From Amblyornis subalaris (lineage: Eukaryota; Chordata; Aves; Passeriformes; Ptilonorhynchidae), in NCBI GenBank assembly GCA_018881555.1, contig JACAXG010000054.1, forward strand, positions 3,461,842 through 3,525,841: a stretch of 64,000 bases of DNA, read 5' to 3'. A program made the translations under genes and the position numbers. A model generated the notes under the pieces. It had not been told where the DNA came from, ran no database searches, and saw only the letters and a program-made list of their open reading frames with translations. Every line of letters begins with the position of its first letter. The first letter of the stretch is position 1. Shown piece by piece: positions 12,411-46,062 of the stretch.

Positions 12411-14779
12411 TCAGCTCAACCAGTAGACAGAAATATAGGTGGTGTGTGTGCATATGTGTAATTCTGCTGCTACTTCTGCTTTCATACAATTAACATGGGT
12501 TTCTCTGCCACCTCCAGTGCATGGTTTTCTTGGGAGAGAAGTAAAACTTTCTTACAATTATCCCATATTCAAATTCCAAATTGCAGAGATAATGATGGTA
12601 GTATAAAAGGCAACATAAATGCTCTATCAAATGCTTTAGAAAAATTAGTCTTCTGTTGCTCTATAATGAACTGCATTAAGCCAGAGACCATCAGCACAGA
12701 GGGAGGTTATAATTATTAGCAGCACCAATGGGATGCCTCCCGTCCAGAGTTCATCTGGTGATGATATTCATCTTCTCCGTTACTAAGAATTAATGCCAAT
12801 GCACGAAATTCTGATTCATCGTAAGCTGATACTTCGATATGCTCTGATCCTCTCTTGAAAATAAAAATCTCATAAACATGGTATAATAACTTTTGTGTTA
12901 GTCAGTGTTATGATGCTACCATTCTCTGTTTTTATCTAATTGCTTTATGGTACACGGAAGCAGTCTTGATTTGTAAATCTTTCAGAGTAAGAGGTTTTNT
13001 CTGCCTTCATCATCAGACCCCCTATCACATTTAAATCCACTGGGTTGTATTTACCCTTCTGACTCAATGTACAGGGCGCTGGGAAGANTATGTTCTTCTG
13101 ATGCTGCCTACTGACAGAATTACAAGAGAAAAATAAAATAGATATTTACAGAAGAGACTGTCACAGTAAATGGATGTGCAGAAAGACCAATGATGCATCA
13201 TTTACATGTGAACAGTGTTTGCCTGCAGCCTGCCTGTTCCCTGTTCTTTTGTCTTCTATTCTCTGAAACATCAGATACAAGAAAATATCCCAATGAAGGA
13301 ATGCAAAAAATGCAATTAAATTTGAACAGCCTGTATCATCTCTGCACTATTGAGTATATCAAGCAAACATTTAATACAAGAGGTTGAATATATACATTCG
13401 CAGAATTGGTAAGCAATGAGAGAGAATTCAGATTATCCTGAACTAAACTGCACCTTATTCACAGATATATTGCTTCTTTGAAAAATTCAAAACAAAATAC
13501 TAGTTGTTAGAAATCCATGGAGGGGAAAAAAAAAAAAAAAGGACAAGAATAAAATCCTGTGTCTGGTAAAAAATTCAGCCAAAAATATATGAAAGTACAA
13601 GCACTTTTGCCTTCATTTTATTTGCCAAAATGTAGTACATGGAAGAACTAATCAAGAGAAAATTTTAAAAAGATCAGGAGAAACAGCAGCTGGTCAAATT
13701 AGAAACTGGATATCGGTAGAAAATAAAGTGTTGATCTTATCACTTGGTTTGGAGATTTTAGTACTGGCAATTCCTAGATGAAAACCAGGCCCTGCAAAAC
13801 CAAGTCAGTTGGTCACATAGTCAACAAACACATAGTCAGTTAACAGTCCTGTCACAAAAGTTATCACTTTGATCCTATATGTCGAAGAAAATGTTTGATA
13901 CAAAGCAAAAACTGAAAGAAGGCCTTTCGGTTTGTTTGTACAAAAAAGGTTTCAAGAGAACATGACCTTAAAGAACATAGTTCTGAGAAAATCAAGTACC
14001 TCCGAATTATGTCACTGAAAAAGAATTATTGAATGGTCTTTGGAAAGTCACAGCTAATCTGTTTTTGTGTAAATTTGGCAAAACACTGACCTTATATAGA
14101 AAACTTTTTTGATCAAAAAAACCCCAATACACCAAAACCAGTGGNAAAAAAAGTAGCAAGAAGGACAGGGACACCCCCCAGAAGAGTCTGTCTGCAGGCA
14201 GCCCATGCTGGGGCAGGGACCCACCGGAGGCCCAAAGCAGTATTTTCACTACTGCAGCTGGCACAGAGTTGACTTGCAGAGTTTTTCCTGATTACCTGAA
14301 TCCTTATGAAAACTTTGTGTTAATTAGCAAGAATTTGTCGAGACTGTTCCGCCCATGATACAATCTTCTGTCAGTGCCCCATTTTTTTATTGATTTGGAG
14401 ATATGGAATGGCATGATGTAGATTTCTAAGACATCCTCCCACTATTCAAAATGAGAGTCAGATGCCTGTGGCACAGGAAAGCCTACTCATGCTGCCTTGA
14501 CTTTAATACCAATAAAGCCAAAAAGACAGGGAGTTCAGCTGTTGAGCTCTCCCCTCCCGTTATTAGATGAGTGATCTGGCACAAGTCAGCTCAAAGCCAG
14601 CTCAGCTGCATATTCCTTCTGGCTTCAAGAGAGACAAACTCACACAAAGAGAATGGGGTTCATGGAGTCTGTCTCTGCAGTGGAAAATGTCAACTCCAGG
14701 ATGGAGCACCTCTTGTCAGAGGGGACATTTAAGTAGGAAATCTCTTCAATTTTCCNCTTCCCTTAGACAGAGCCTCCTG
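12411..14779. other. Intergenic DNA with a poly(A) tract
   Basis: No gene is recognised. An A16-A17 tract sits near 13527-13543 after a GGGG run, and could be the tail of an old retroposon or simply low complexity. The rest is AT-rich, unique-looking sequence. Confidence 0.45.
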
Positions 14780-16025
14780 TAAATAAAGAGGGAATTGGCT
14801 GATGTAGTTGCCAAGACACTCTCCATCGTATTTGAAAAGTCATGGCAGTCAGGTGAAGTTCCAGGAAAAAGGGAAACATTGCACCAGTCTTCAAAAAGGG
14901 TAGAAAGGAGGCTTCTGGGAACTATTGACATACCAGCCTCACCTCTGTGTCTGGGAACATAACAGAACAGATCCTCCTGGAAGCTATGTCAAGGCACATG
15001 GAGGACAGGGAGGTGATTTGGGACAGCCAGTATGGCTTCACCAAGGGCTAATTCTGCCTGATCAACCTTGTGGCCTTCTATGATGGAGTGACTTCATCGG
15101 TGGATGGGAGAAGGGCCTTGGACATCATCTGTCTGGATGTATGTAAGGCCTTTGACATGGTCTCCCACAATATCCATCTCTCTAAATTGGACAGATATAG
15201 ATTTGATGGGTGAACTGTTCGGTAGATGAGAAATTGGTTGGACAGTCACTTCCAAAGTGTAGTGGTCTAAGGCTCAAAGTCCAGATAGACATCGGTGACT
15301 GATGGTGGCCTCAGGGTCCATGTTGGGATCAGTGCTATTTGTTGTTTTCATCATACACATGAACAGTGGGGTTGAGTGCACCCCCAGTAAGTTTGCAAAT
15401 GGCACCAAGCTGAGTGGTGCAGTCGACACACCTGAAGAACAGGATGACATCCAGAGGGACCCGGACAAGCTTGAGAAGTGGGACTGTGGGAATCTCAGGA
15501 AATTCAAAGAGGCCAAGTGCAACATCCTGCNCATGGGTTGGGGCAACCTCCAGGATCAGTACAGGCTGGGGATGAATGGATCGAGAGCATCTCTGCTGAA
15601 AAGGACTTGGGGAGTTGGTGGATGAAAAGCTGAACATGAGCCTACTTGGCTGCATCCAAAGGTTGAGCGAGGGGATTCTGCCCCTCTGCTCTTGTGAGAG
15701 TTCACCTGGAGTACTGCATCCAGCTCTGGGGTACTCAGCATAGAAAAGTTAGTGATCTGTTGGAGCAAGTCCAGAGGAGNCCAGGAAGATGATCAGAGGG
15801 CTGGAGCACCTCTCCTATAAGGACAGGCTGAGAGAGCTGGAGTTGTTCAGCCTGGAGAAGAGATGGCTTGGAGTAGAGTTTATAGCAGCCTCCGAGTATT
15901 TGAATACAGCCTCTAAGAAAGATGAGACAAACTTTTTAGCAGGGTCTGTTGCAATAGGACAAGGGATAATGGTTTTAAACTAAAAGAGAGTAGTCTGTAT
16001 TTAGTTTTGACTGGATATAAGGAAG
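14780..16025 (+). mobile_element. CR1 LINE fragment with decayed reverse transcriptase
   Basis: This is a CR1 ORF2 relic read on the plus strand. Around 15020-15200 the translation shows the reverse-transcriptase region: SQYGFTKG, then [11 protein letters not shown], then a [12 protein letters not shown] block, the last matching the CR1/Jockey-type 'D..KAFD.V.H' motif. Further on come SGVECTPSKFANGTKLSGAVDT and, near 15790-15860, GLEHLSYKDRLRELELFSLEKR. Stops and frameshifts break the frame several times (for example an in-frame stop near 15050 and a frame change at 15300). The 3' end with the octamer repeats is missing; similarity fades near 16025. Confidence 0.88.
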
Positions 16026-16029
16026 TAAT

Positions 16030-16930
16030 TTTTTATAATGAGGTTCATAAAACACTGTAACTGAGATAAAAGCTTAGGGGAATATTGATGCTTTAGAAGC
16101 AGTATTCAGTCTCTGTCTCCTGAGGGATAACTCCACTAACCATGGGCTGATAAGCCTGCATAGTGCTGGGTTTAGAAAGAAACAGCAAATTACATTTAAG
16201 GCTATTACAGACAAAAGTGACAANTGGGGCACAGGCAGAACAGATCTCGAGTGGGCAGAGACGAAGAAGCAAAGGTTATCATGTGGGGTAACTCTAGTCC
16301 GAATGTTAGTTGTCACCCTAATCTGAGAATGCCACCCAACCCCAAATCAAAATTAGAAGAAAAGCAAGAGCCTTTTCTAGCTCTAAAATACCCTCTGANC
16401 TTTTACTGCTACCTGGAAAATAGCCTGTACCTTCAGCTCTCACTATGCCAAACTGAATGCCACTCTAGAGATGGGTTTCTGCCTTTGATCTCATCTGTTT
16501 ATGAAGGACTTAATAACAGAGATCCTGAATTTTTCTGTCTTGAACACTGGCACAGTCCAAGACTAAATTCAATCATGAGTATCTCCTTAACATACCACCA
16601 GGGCCACAGCTAGAAACAAAGCAAAACCAGGTGCATGATGGGGAAGCAAAGACAGGCAATTCTGATTTTTCAGTAAACTAGGCAGGAGGAAGAGTCAAAT
16701 GGATAGACAGGTGGGAAGTATGACAGAATGAAGAACTGACCAAGAATTTCAGGGACCATTCGAGAAGCTGGCGACCATGCGGAAAAAAGTGATCCAGCTG
16801 AGATAGTGTGCATCAGTTCTGAAAAATCCGTTTGATGCTATTCCTCGACCAGAGGCTTTTAAAGAAACAGATATATAATAATANGAAGGAAAACAAATCC
16901 TTCATGAAAGGCAAGAAACAAACAGTAGGA
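16030..16930. other. Intergenic DNA, no recognised gene
   Basis: I see no exon or clear repeat here. The open frame of about 120 codons at 16251-16613 has no recognisable motif and contains an ambiguous base. This stretch separates the CR1 fragment from the retroviral LTR-like block. Confidence 0.4.
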
Positions 16931-16941
16931 ACAAATAATAA

Positions 16942-17650
16942 GTGGACGGGGAGCTTCCTGTGATTTTTCAGAAAGCTGCTTTGTTGCAGTGGCTGAGCCT
17001 GCAGCAGGGGATGCTGCAGAGGTTGGACCAGCCACCCACCTCCACACCACCACCACCTCCAGCCACAGGACTGACCGAGGAGCCACTGGGCCCGGAAGGC
17101 CTCAGAGCAGTAAGAGACGCCTGGTGGGAAGGCTCTGAGATCTAGTCTGCCCCTAGGTTATGATGAGAAGGAAGATCTCCCCCATCAGGCTTAGCTATAG
17201 TATGTTGATTTATCCTACTTGGTTGGCCTGTAAGCCTGTCACTCTTTGTTCCCTTATAAGGTTCTGTTCTAGCAAGTTCTCCCTTACTCGACGCCCCATT
17301 GGCCCTATTCTCCTGCTCCTCCCCTCACCTACCCTCATTGGTTGTTGTTATGTAGCCCCACCTTCTCTCCGCCCCCTGGCCCTCACCTGATTGGCCCTTG
17401 GTGTTCTCTCCACCCCTATTTCCTGGAGTATATAAACCTGGACCCTCCTTTGTTCTGTGCNCTTCTTCCCTGGACACTCTATGTGCAATAAACCTTCTAC
17501 TTTAGAAGAGCCCCTTCTGACTCTTTGNCTCCGGCTGCATCAGTGAGCTGTCCTGTGTGTGTGTGCATGAGTGAGTGACTGCAGGCACCCATCTGCCTGG
17601 GTGTCTGTGAGTGTGTTAAAAGCGGCACNGCCCGAACGGCTCCTCAGAGG
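16942..17650 (+). mobile_element. Endogenous retrovirus LTR-like block, possibly with flanking internal remnants
   Basis: The core at about 17150-17640 has the layout of a retroviral LTR: three inverted CCAAT boxes (ATTGG at 17298, 17337 and 17390), a TATAAA box at 17431-17436, and an AATAAA poly(A) signal at 17487-17492 about 50 bases further on, which implies a short R region as in many avian retroviral LTRs. A GT-rich stretch follows (TGTGTGTGTG, 17550 onward), as expected after a poly(A) site. The 5' flank (16942-17145) has a short Pro/Gln-rich open frame that might be the end of an internal region. At about 17618-17640 'gcccgaac' resembles part of a tRNA-type primer-binding site, but a base is ambiguous there. 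Exact LTR ends and any target duplication could not be set. Confidence 0.6.
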
Positions 17651-17659
17651 GACGGACTC

Positions 17660-18620
17660 CTCTGAGGGACACTTTTGGGAAGGACACAGCATTCTTTACC
17701 ATCTAGCACCGTTGCGTGATTGGTCTCCCATTTTGTCATACATTTCATGTTAGAGGGGCATGCAGTGGTGTNACAATGCTTATAAAAACATGTAGTTATT
17801 TAAAATGGCCAAAGATATGCCATATGTGAGCTCATGGTATTGGATGACTGGGGGATCAGGTGATGGATGGCATGCAAAGTTGATACACACAAAATACGTA
17901 TGCATGAGGAGAAAAAATCCCAACCACATACGGACCATATTGGTAGTAAATTAGATGTTACTGATCAAGCAAAAGATCTTAAGAGCCATTGTGGGTAATC
18001 CCTTTAAAACATCCATGCTCNAGAGTGTTCAAAATGGCCATGAGCATGCTGGGAAATAAAAAACTGAGGAGTAATACAACAAAATCTGTAAAAGCATGAC
18101 CACTTATGAAGAAGAAAAATAGTCTTTACTGAATAGTCATATCATCTTGTTCAAACATCATACTGAATGGCCATTATTCACTTCCCTGGCCTCTCTCCCC
18201 CCCCTCCCAAGTAAGAAGCAGTTATGCACAAATAAAATATCTGGCAGAACTTTTAAAATAAAAAAACCAGGAATATTTCAGCACAACGCAACCATGGGAC
18301 TCCTTGCTAGAGCATGTTTTAAGTAACAACTTCAATCAGTTTGTAGATTGAGGAATTTTTCCAGTCACTCTGTAAAGAAAAAGTCACCAAAGTNTTTTTA
18401 AAATTATGACTACTTCTGAAACAATAGAGAAAATGTGCCTGGTAACATTGCCAGAACTCTGAAACCCACTGGGACAAAGCAGCTTGCCTTTAAGCTAGTA
18501 AATTCTTCTTGCATCCAGAATTGTCTAGGAGCACCCAGGTCAGCCTTTCATACATGGCTTAACATTAATCGGCATGTACTTGAATACAATATGTTGCAAA
18601 TACGTAAGAAACACAAAACA
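17660..18620. other. Intergenic DNA downstream of OPRM1
   Basis: No gene is recognised. At 17749-17773 a short 'tgttagaggggcatgcag...tgt.aca' string could be one edge of an LTR, but I cannot confirm it. The rest is AT-rich single-copy-looking DNA. Confidence 0.4.
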
Positions 18621-18622
18621 TT

Positions 18623-20952
18623 TTTATTAAANGTTTACAATGCAGGTACAGAACTTGTGTAGTAACACGCTACTTACTGCAAAGTGAACATTCAAGCCTT
18701 CTGGAAAAAAAACCCCAGAACATTTTTCTTATTTTTTGCTAGTGCTTTGCTAATAAAATTTGCTTCCTCATATCCTTAAACCATCAAGGCTACAACATTA
18801 CTACTGCTAAACATATTTACAGTCAGGTTGCTCAATTAATTGTTGGGCTGTAGAAACAGAAAATATCCTTAAAAATATTTGGCTGTCTGCTGGCAAGTCA
18901 CAGTATTTTGCCTGTGTGCTTCATCATCCAGAGTTGAGAATAAATAATGGCTTCAGTTAATTATGTAAATCCTGTGAAAGCTGAACTTTTGACTATTCAC
19001 AAAACTATGATCTTAAATTAAACATGTTTTTGATCTATCAGTTAAGACTTCAAATATTCATTCAATATTTTTAAATTTTTTGAGATGGTTGTACGTGAGC
19101 ATGTCAGACTACTCTGAACCCATCAGATAGTAATGATGTCATAGGATGTTAATCCATTTACATCTCTGGTGTATTCTATGTTGGTTTTGTTACCTAAATA
19201 ATACTGCTGTGTGGTGCAAAACAGTATGTCAACTTCTTCCAAGTGCCTCTTATGCTGCTTAAAAATGAGATGCAAAACCTCTTAGAATGGTGATGACTCC
19301 AGTTAAAACTTTAATGATGACTATGAGGTGATACAGCTAAACTCATGCAAAATTAAACATAAATCCATTGACAACACAGTGTAATTTTCAACAGAAAGGG
19401 AAAAAAATTAAGGCACTTCTGTTATATCTAGTTTCATATTCTGCTGATATANAGGCTACATATTTAGCTGCAACACAGTGATGAAACTCAAATAATCCTT
19501 TAATTTACGACTTGCAAGGATTTGGTCTTCAATCTTTATTATGCAGTCTATGTCAGGAACAAACAATTTCACATTATAACCTTATTGTTACATAGACTTT
19601 AGCAATGAAAATAAGAATACATTTTGACTGCAGAAAGAAAAACAAAAAACCCCATAGAGTTGTATTTTAGAATACACTTAAATTCACCGAAGTACATTCT
19701 CCCTTGGTTAACTACTGATGATTTATTTACAGAGCAAGTAACAATGTCTAGAAAATACTGCACCACAAATTATCTACATGGATATTTCTATTTTTCTTGC
19801 TAGAAAACAGCTAAGAAGGCATTTACTGCAGTACAATGTTTCTTCCTGAAATGTTAGCGTGTTTTAGCAGCTAATACAAAATGCAGATGCAGACCGTATT
19901 ATGAGTTTTGTTAAGAAGAAATAGATGTCTAGCAAAATTTTTTATTTTTATTTCTTTTTTTGAAAAAGGTCTAATGCATTAACTGCTCCAAGCACTCGAT
20001 ATAGGGGCTGTCGATTACTTACAAATGGAAAATATTGCTGACAGAGCAGCTGAAATTTGAGAAACTACTTGAAAGAGAAGATATCATCAGCCTGTGCAAG
20101 CTCTGACAGGCTTATAGCTACATTTCTAGTCACAAAGGAATTTATGTTAATATATGCTGTTTTGGGGATCATTTGACAATCGATAATGACATGGAATACT
20201 TTCGTTTACTCATTTCTTTTAGAAAACGTGATAGTTCATTCCTTTGATTTTAAAGTCTNTTTTTAATATGTGAAAAAAAAGCAGAAGGTGAAGCTTGGAG
20301 TTTAGGGAGTTTTTTTTTGTTAAGGGATCACTGAAAAAAAATATTTTCCCTTTGAAACTGCAGAACATGCAATCCTTTTAAGAGAAGACCGCTTGAACTA
20401 CAAATGTGTTGTTCTAGATGACCTGGTGAGACTTCGGCACGCAAATAACCTGCACAGAAAACATCTCTACAAATAAATTTTAAGAGTAAATAGAGTGTAA
20501 CCAACAGTATTACAACTTCATATCCCATTATTTCCCATCATTAAAAGCTCAGCTTCATTTTTCAAACTATAGTTGTGTAGCCTTTGAATCTTTGTTTCCA
20601 ACCTGTTTTAACACCACTGTAACTTACCACCAGCATGTCAGGTTGCTACAGGTACAGTAGCTTTGTTTTGGACTAATGTATGTACTCCTGGTAAACATGA
20701 CTGTTTTGAACACTGGAGCCTGGAAGGCCCCCGGATCTCTTGGCTCTGCTTGCTGTTATATTTCATGCTTCTGTTATGCGCAATGTAGGTGTGCTGCAGA
20801 AGCAATTTTTGACAGACTGGAAAAGCAGGCACTTTCCTCTGTGGTATTTTTTTGAGGGAAAGCATATCCTGCATGTTCCCACAGCATACTGCCCAGACAC
20901 ACTGTGGCAGTGGCGTGCAATTGCTTTGTGAGCCATGCAGCAGGAGACCCTG
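18623..20952 (-). other. OPRM1: Probable OPRM1 3' untranslated region
   Basis: The 3' UTR must begin just after the exon 4 stop codon (minus strand, from 20952 downward). Its end is not certain. Candidate AATAAA signals on the minus strand lie at 19952-19947, 19946-19941, 19727-19722, 19540-19535 and 18628-18623. The stretch is AT-rich and free of CR1 or LTR sequence, which fits a long vertebrate receptor 3' UTR; mammalian OPRM1 3' UTRs are known to be very long. The left limit given here is the most distal of these signals and is an inference. Confidence 0.45.
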
Positions 20953-43283
<22,331 letters not shown>

Positions 43284-43289
43284 GGCGCT

Positions 43290-43290
<1 letters not shown>

Positions 43291-43320
<30 letters not shown>
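43291..43320 (-). repeat. OPRM1: (GCC)10 triplet repeat in the OPRM1 5' leader
   Basis: Ten perfect GGC units on the plus strand (GCC in the mRNA sense) stand 7 bases upstream of the OPRM1 start codon, followed by interrupted units to about 43330. They lie between the in-frame upstream stop and the ATG, so they are untranslated in the receptor frame. Such a run could form stable structure in the leader and is a likely length polymorphism. Confidence 0.9.
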
Positions 43321-43349
43321 AGCGGCAGCGCGGCCCCTGCTCCCCGCGC

Positions 43350-43619
43350 CTAAGGGACGCTGCGCTGCCGGCGCGGTGTCAGGGAGCCGACGGCGCCCGC
43401 CCGCCCCGACGGCGCGCCCCGCCGCTGGGTGCGGGCACATGTGTGCGGCGGGCGGGCCGGGGCGGGCCGGGGCGGGCCGGGAGGAGGGGCCGTGCCGGCG
43501 GGAGCGGTGGGAGCCACCTCCCCGCGCCCGCCGCCGCCGCCGCTCCCCCCCTGGCCGGCGGGGCGCTGTGGCGGCCGCCCCCGGCGACGAGCGGTCTTGC
43601 CCTTCCCTGCGGACGGCAC
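43350..43619 (-). other. OPRM1: Upstream open frame in the OPRM1 5' leader region (in frame, terminated)
   Basis: An ATG at 43619 opens an 89-codon frame that is in the same phase as the receptor but is closed by the TAG at 43352-43350 before the receptor ATG. It matters only if transcription starts upstream of 43619, which is not known. The peptide is Arg/Gly/Pro-rich and is not conserved as far as I can tell, so it is listed as a possible translational control element and not as a protein. Confidence 0.4.
43451..43480. promoter_or_regulatory. Three tandem GC boxes
   Basis: The decamer GGCGGGCCGG is repeated three times without interruption, about 170-200 bases upstream of the OPRM1 start codon. 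Each copy contains GGGCGG-like or GGGGCGGG cores once the junctions are counted, the recognition core of Sp1-family factors. They may be in the proximal promoter or in the leader depending on the true start of transcription. Confidence 0.65.
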
Positions 43620-43640
43620 TTGAAGGCAAACCGCTTAAAG

Positions 43641-45980
43641 TGTTCCCTTCCCCAGCGCCGCAGGCATCGGTGGCAAACACCGGAGAGAGAGTACCGTGGN
43701 AGACTGGTTTGGCGGGATAAAGGCTTGTGCAGGGAAGAGATCAGTGCGTGACGGATTAAATTAGTGAGTCAGGGATCTAGGCAAAACGATGTCCACCTTG
43801 ACTGCAGAGATAACAGAACCTTGTAATAAAATGTGGTGTACTTTACGGCAACACTTTGGGAGGGGTGGTTGTGAACAGAATTGTCCTTTGGAAATGACTC
43901 GGATCTCATGGATCCTCAGGATTTTCAGAGGACTTCCTGTTGTGAGCTCCAAGGATGCTCTCCCCTAGAGGTTGGTGTGATTGTTATTGGATGTGATAAT
44001 ACAGGTGAGAAAGACATCAGAATCGTTCTCTTCAATTGTACATGCGTTGTACNGGGTGCTTCACTCGCACACAGCTGGTTTGCACCAGCACCTTTTCGTG
44101 GTCAGTTTGTTCCAGAGGAATACAGAGGTGCATCTCCAGGACTGCCTGCAGGATCATTAGTTACTAGGACCTAGCTCTTTTACTGTCTCACTAATGAAAT
44201 CAGAAGAGATCCTTACTAAAGCAGAAAAAATACCTCCTAGTGAACAGGAAGGAGATAGAGTAGCAGTGATTGCTCCTGCTGCCTCATCATGGATGCACAC
44301 TTATTCTGTCTGCTCACCCTGTGCAGAGCACCTCCCGCTATTTCAAGAGTGGTAATGACAGAAGTGGAGAAGAAACAAATTGCAATCTGACAGAAAGAAG
44401 CAGAACCCCAGACATTTTAGTGTAAGGACTTCCAGTGTTCTTGTGCCACAAGCAACGGGAACCAGTGCTGCTCAGAGCAGGTAACAGTAGCAGAGTTGAG
44501 CACACACTCTTTCAGTGTCTATCTGATCCTTTTTGGGGAGGAAGAAGAGGGAGTGGGAAAGGGGTGCCACTGGACTTCGAGAGGGACGTAGATCTGTGGA
44601 ATTTGTATTCCTTTTTTTTTCATTCCATAGTGCAATGGAAGGAAAAGATCGAATAAGCTGTTAATGGGCACTTTTAGTGGATAGCATGTATTGCTTCATG
44701 GCCAGAGAAAGTATTTTCAGCATCCTTCACTGGTAAGAGAGAGCCATTTAGCACCACATTCAGGAAGAGCTTTAGAATAGGAGTTATTTTATCTCTGGAA
44801 AAAACTGTGGACAAGGGGAAATGAAAGCAAGAATTCAGAGATTTTGCAAGGTCAAAGACGATGCCTCTTTATCCCCTTCTGAAGTATAGCATGTATGGTC
44901 ATACACAGAGTGGGAGGAACAAGGCTTTAAAACTGGGCTGTTCTCAAAGACTTTAATCTCTGGTTATGTGCACAGAGTGCAGGAGCCTCTCTCTGTGCTT
45001 GCTCTTTGTTGCACCAAAGCTCTCGGAAGAGTCTAATGTAAGCCTGGACACAATTAGTATTTAGCCCTTTGAATACAACTGTGCCTGGCTGTGGAAGGGA
45101 TGGGGAAGACAGGAAACAAAAATCAAGGTTGCCAGGAGATCCACTCCATATTTCATGTCATAACCAGATTTGTATCATCATCACTGTCCGAAGGCTCTTT
45201 GGTGCATTAAAAATGGCTTAAAAATCACATTAAAATGTCTTAAACCCCCTGTTAAAAACAGATGCCCAGATAAATCTAGTGTTATATACCAGTCTTTAAG
45301 ATTGCTCACAGAAAAGTGATCACACACACAAAAAAATATTATGCCCAAATAAATCACCCTTTTGGCAGGTGCAGGTGAAAACTTAGGATGCTGGCAAAAA
45401 GCCTTGGGAGTTGAGCCCGTTGAAGACAGGCCTCATTAAGCAAAACTTCAAGGTAGGGGAGTGATAGTTGAATGCACCTCTTTGCAAAGTTATTATAAGT
45501 GTTATTTCTCAAGGATGTATAGGCCATGTGAAATAAATCTTTAGAATAATGCTTCCAGATGGTGAAGGTCATTTTAAGCATAATAATGTGTGAGACCCTT
45601 TCTTCAAATAATTTCGGACAATAAAGGACCATGTAGTCAAGATTCTGCTGAAAGGGTGTTNATGAAGTTGAAGACCAGTAATTCCTTCTTGTTGGTAGTA
45701 GTTCAGCTTTTTTCTTCTACACAGAAAAGCAGCAGTCGCAGTCATTTGCATTATTTCTGTATTAGTGACACAGATCACCTGTGTCTCCTTCCTAGATTGC
45801 GACAGTGACTCTGCAGATAAGGGCAATCCGCAGAGTGGAAAATACTATATCCATTAGTTGAAAAGTACTTTAGGTTTCAGCATCTCTTAGTTCTTCTGCA
45901 CTTGTGAAAAATAAAATGTCTCTCCAAAGGTCAATAAAGGTAGCTATAAGTGATAGCTTCTGTGTTTACATAACAAGTCT
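43641..45980. other. Region upstream of OPRM1, no recognised gene
   Basis: CpG density falls sharply after about 43640. I see no exon with a family match. Mammalian OPRM1 has alternative upstream first exons, which could lie here, but nothing in the sequence lets me mark one. Confidence 0.4.
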
Positions 45981-45984
45981 GAAG

Positions 45985-46062
45985 GGTATCAGTCGGACCA
46001 CGTTGATGGTTGGACTAGATGATCCTGAAGGTCTCTTCCACCCTTGAGGATTCTGTGATTCT
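45985..46062 (+). mobile_element. CR1 LINE 3'-terminal scrap
   Basis: About 78 bases match the CR1 3' tail: 'ggttggactagatgatcctgaaggtctcttcc' followed by the terminal ATTCTGTGATTCTGT octamer pair. It is a very short 5'-truncated insertion with no coding content. Confidence 0.85.

Noticed and set aside
16440..16490. Possible alternative OPRM1 tail exon from a tail-like 'ggtttctgcc' string
   Set aside because: The reverse complement does not give the LE..EAET..LP tail and lacks an acceptor; the true exon 4 is at 20991-20953.
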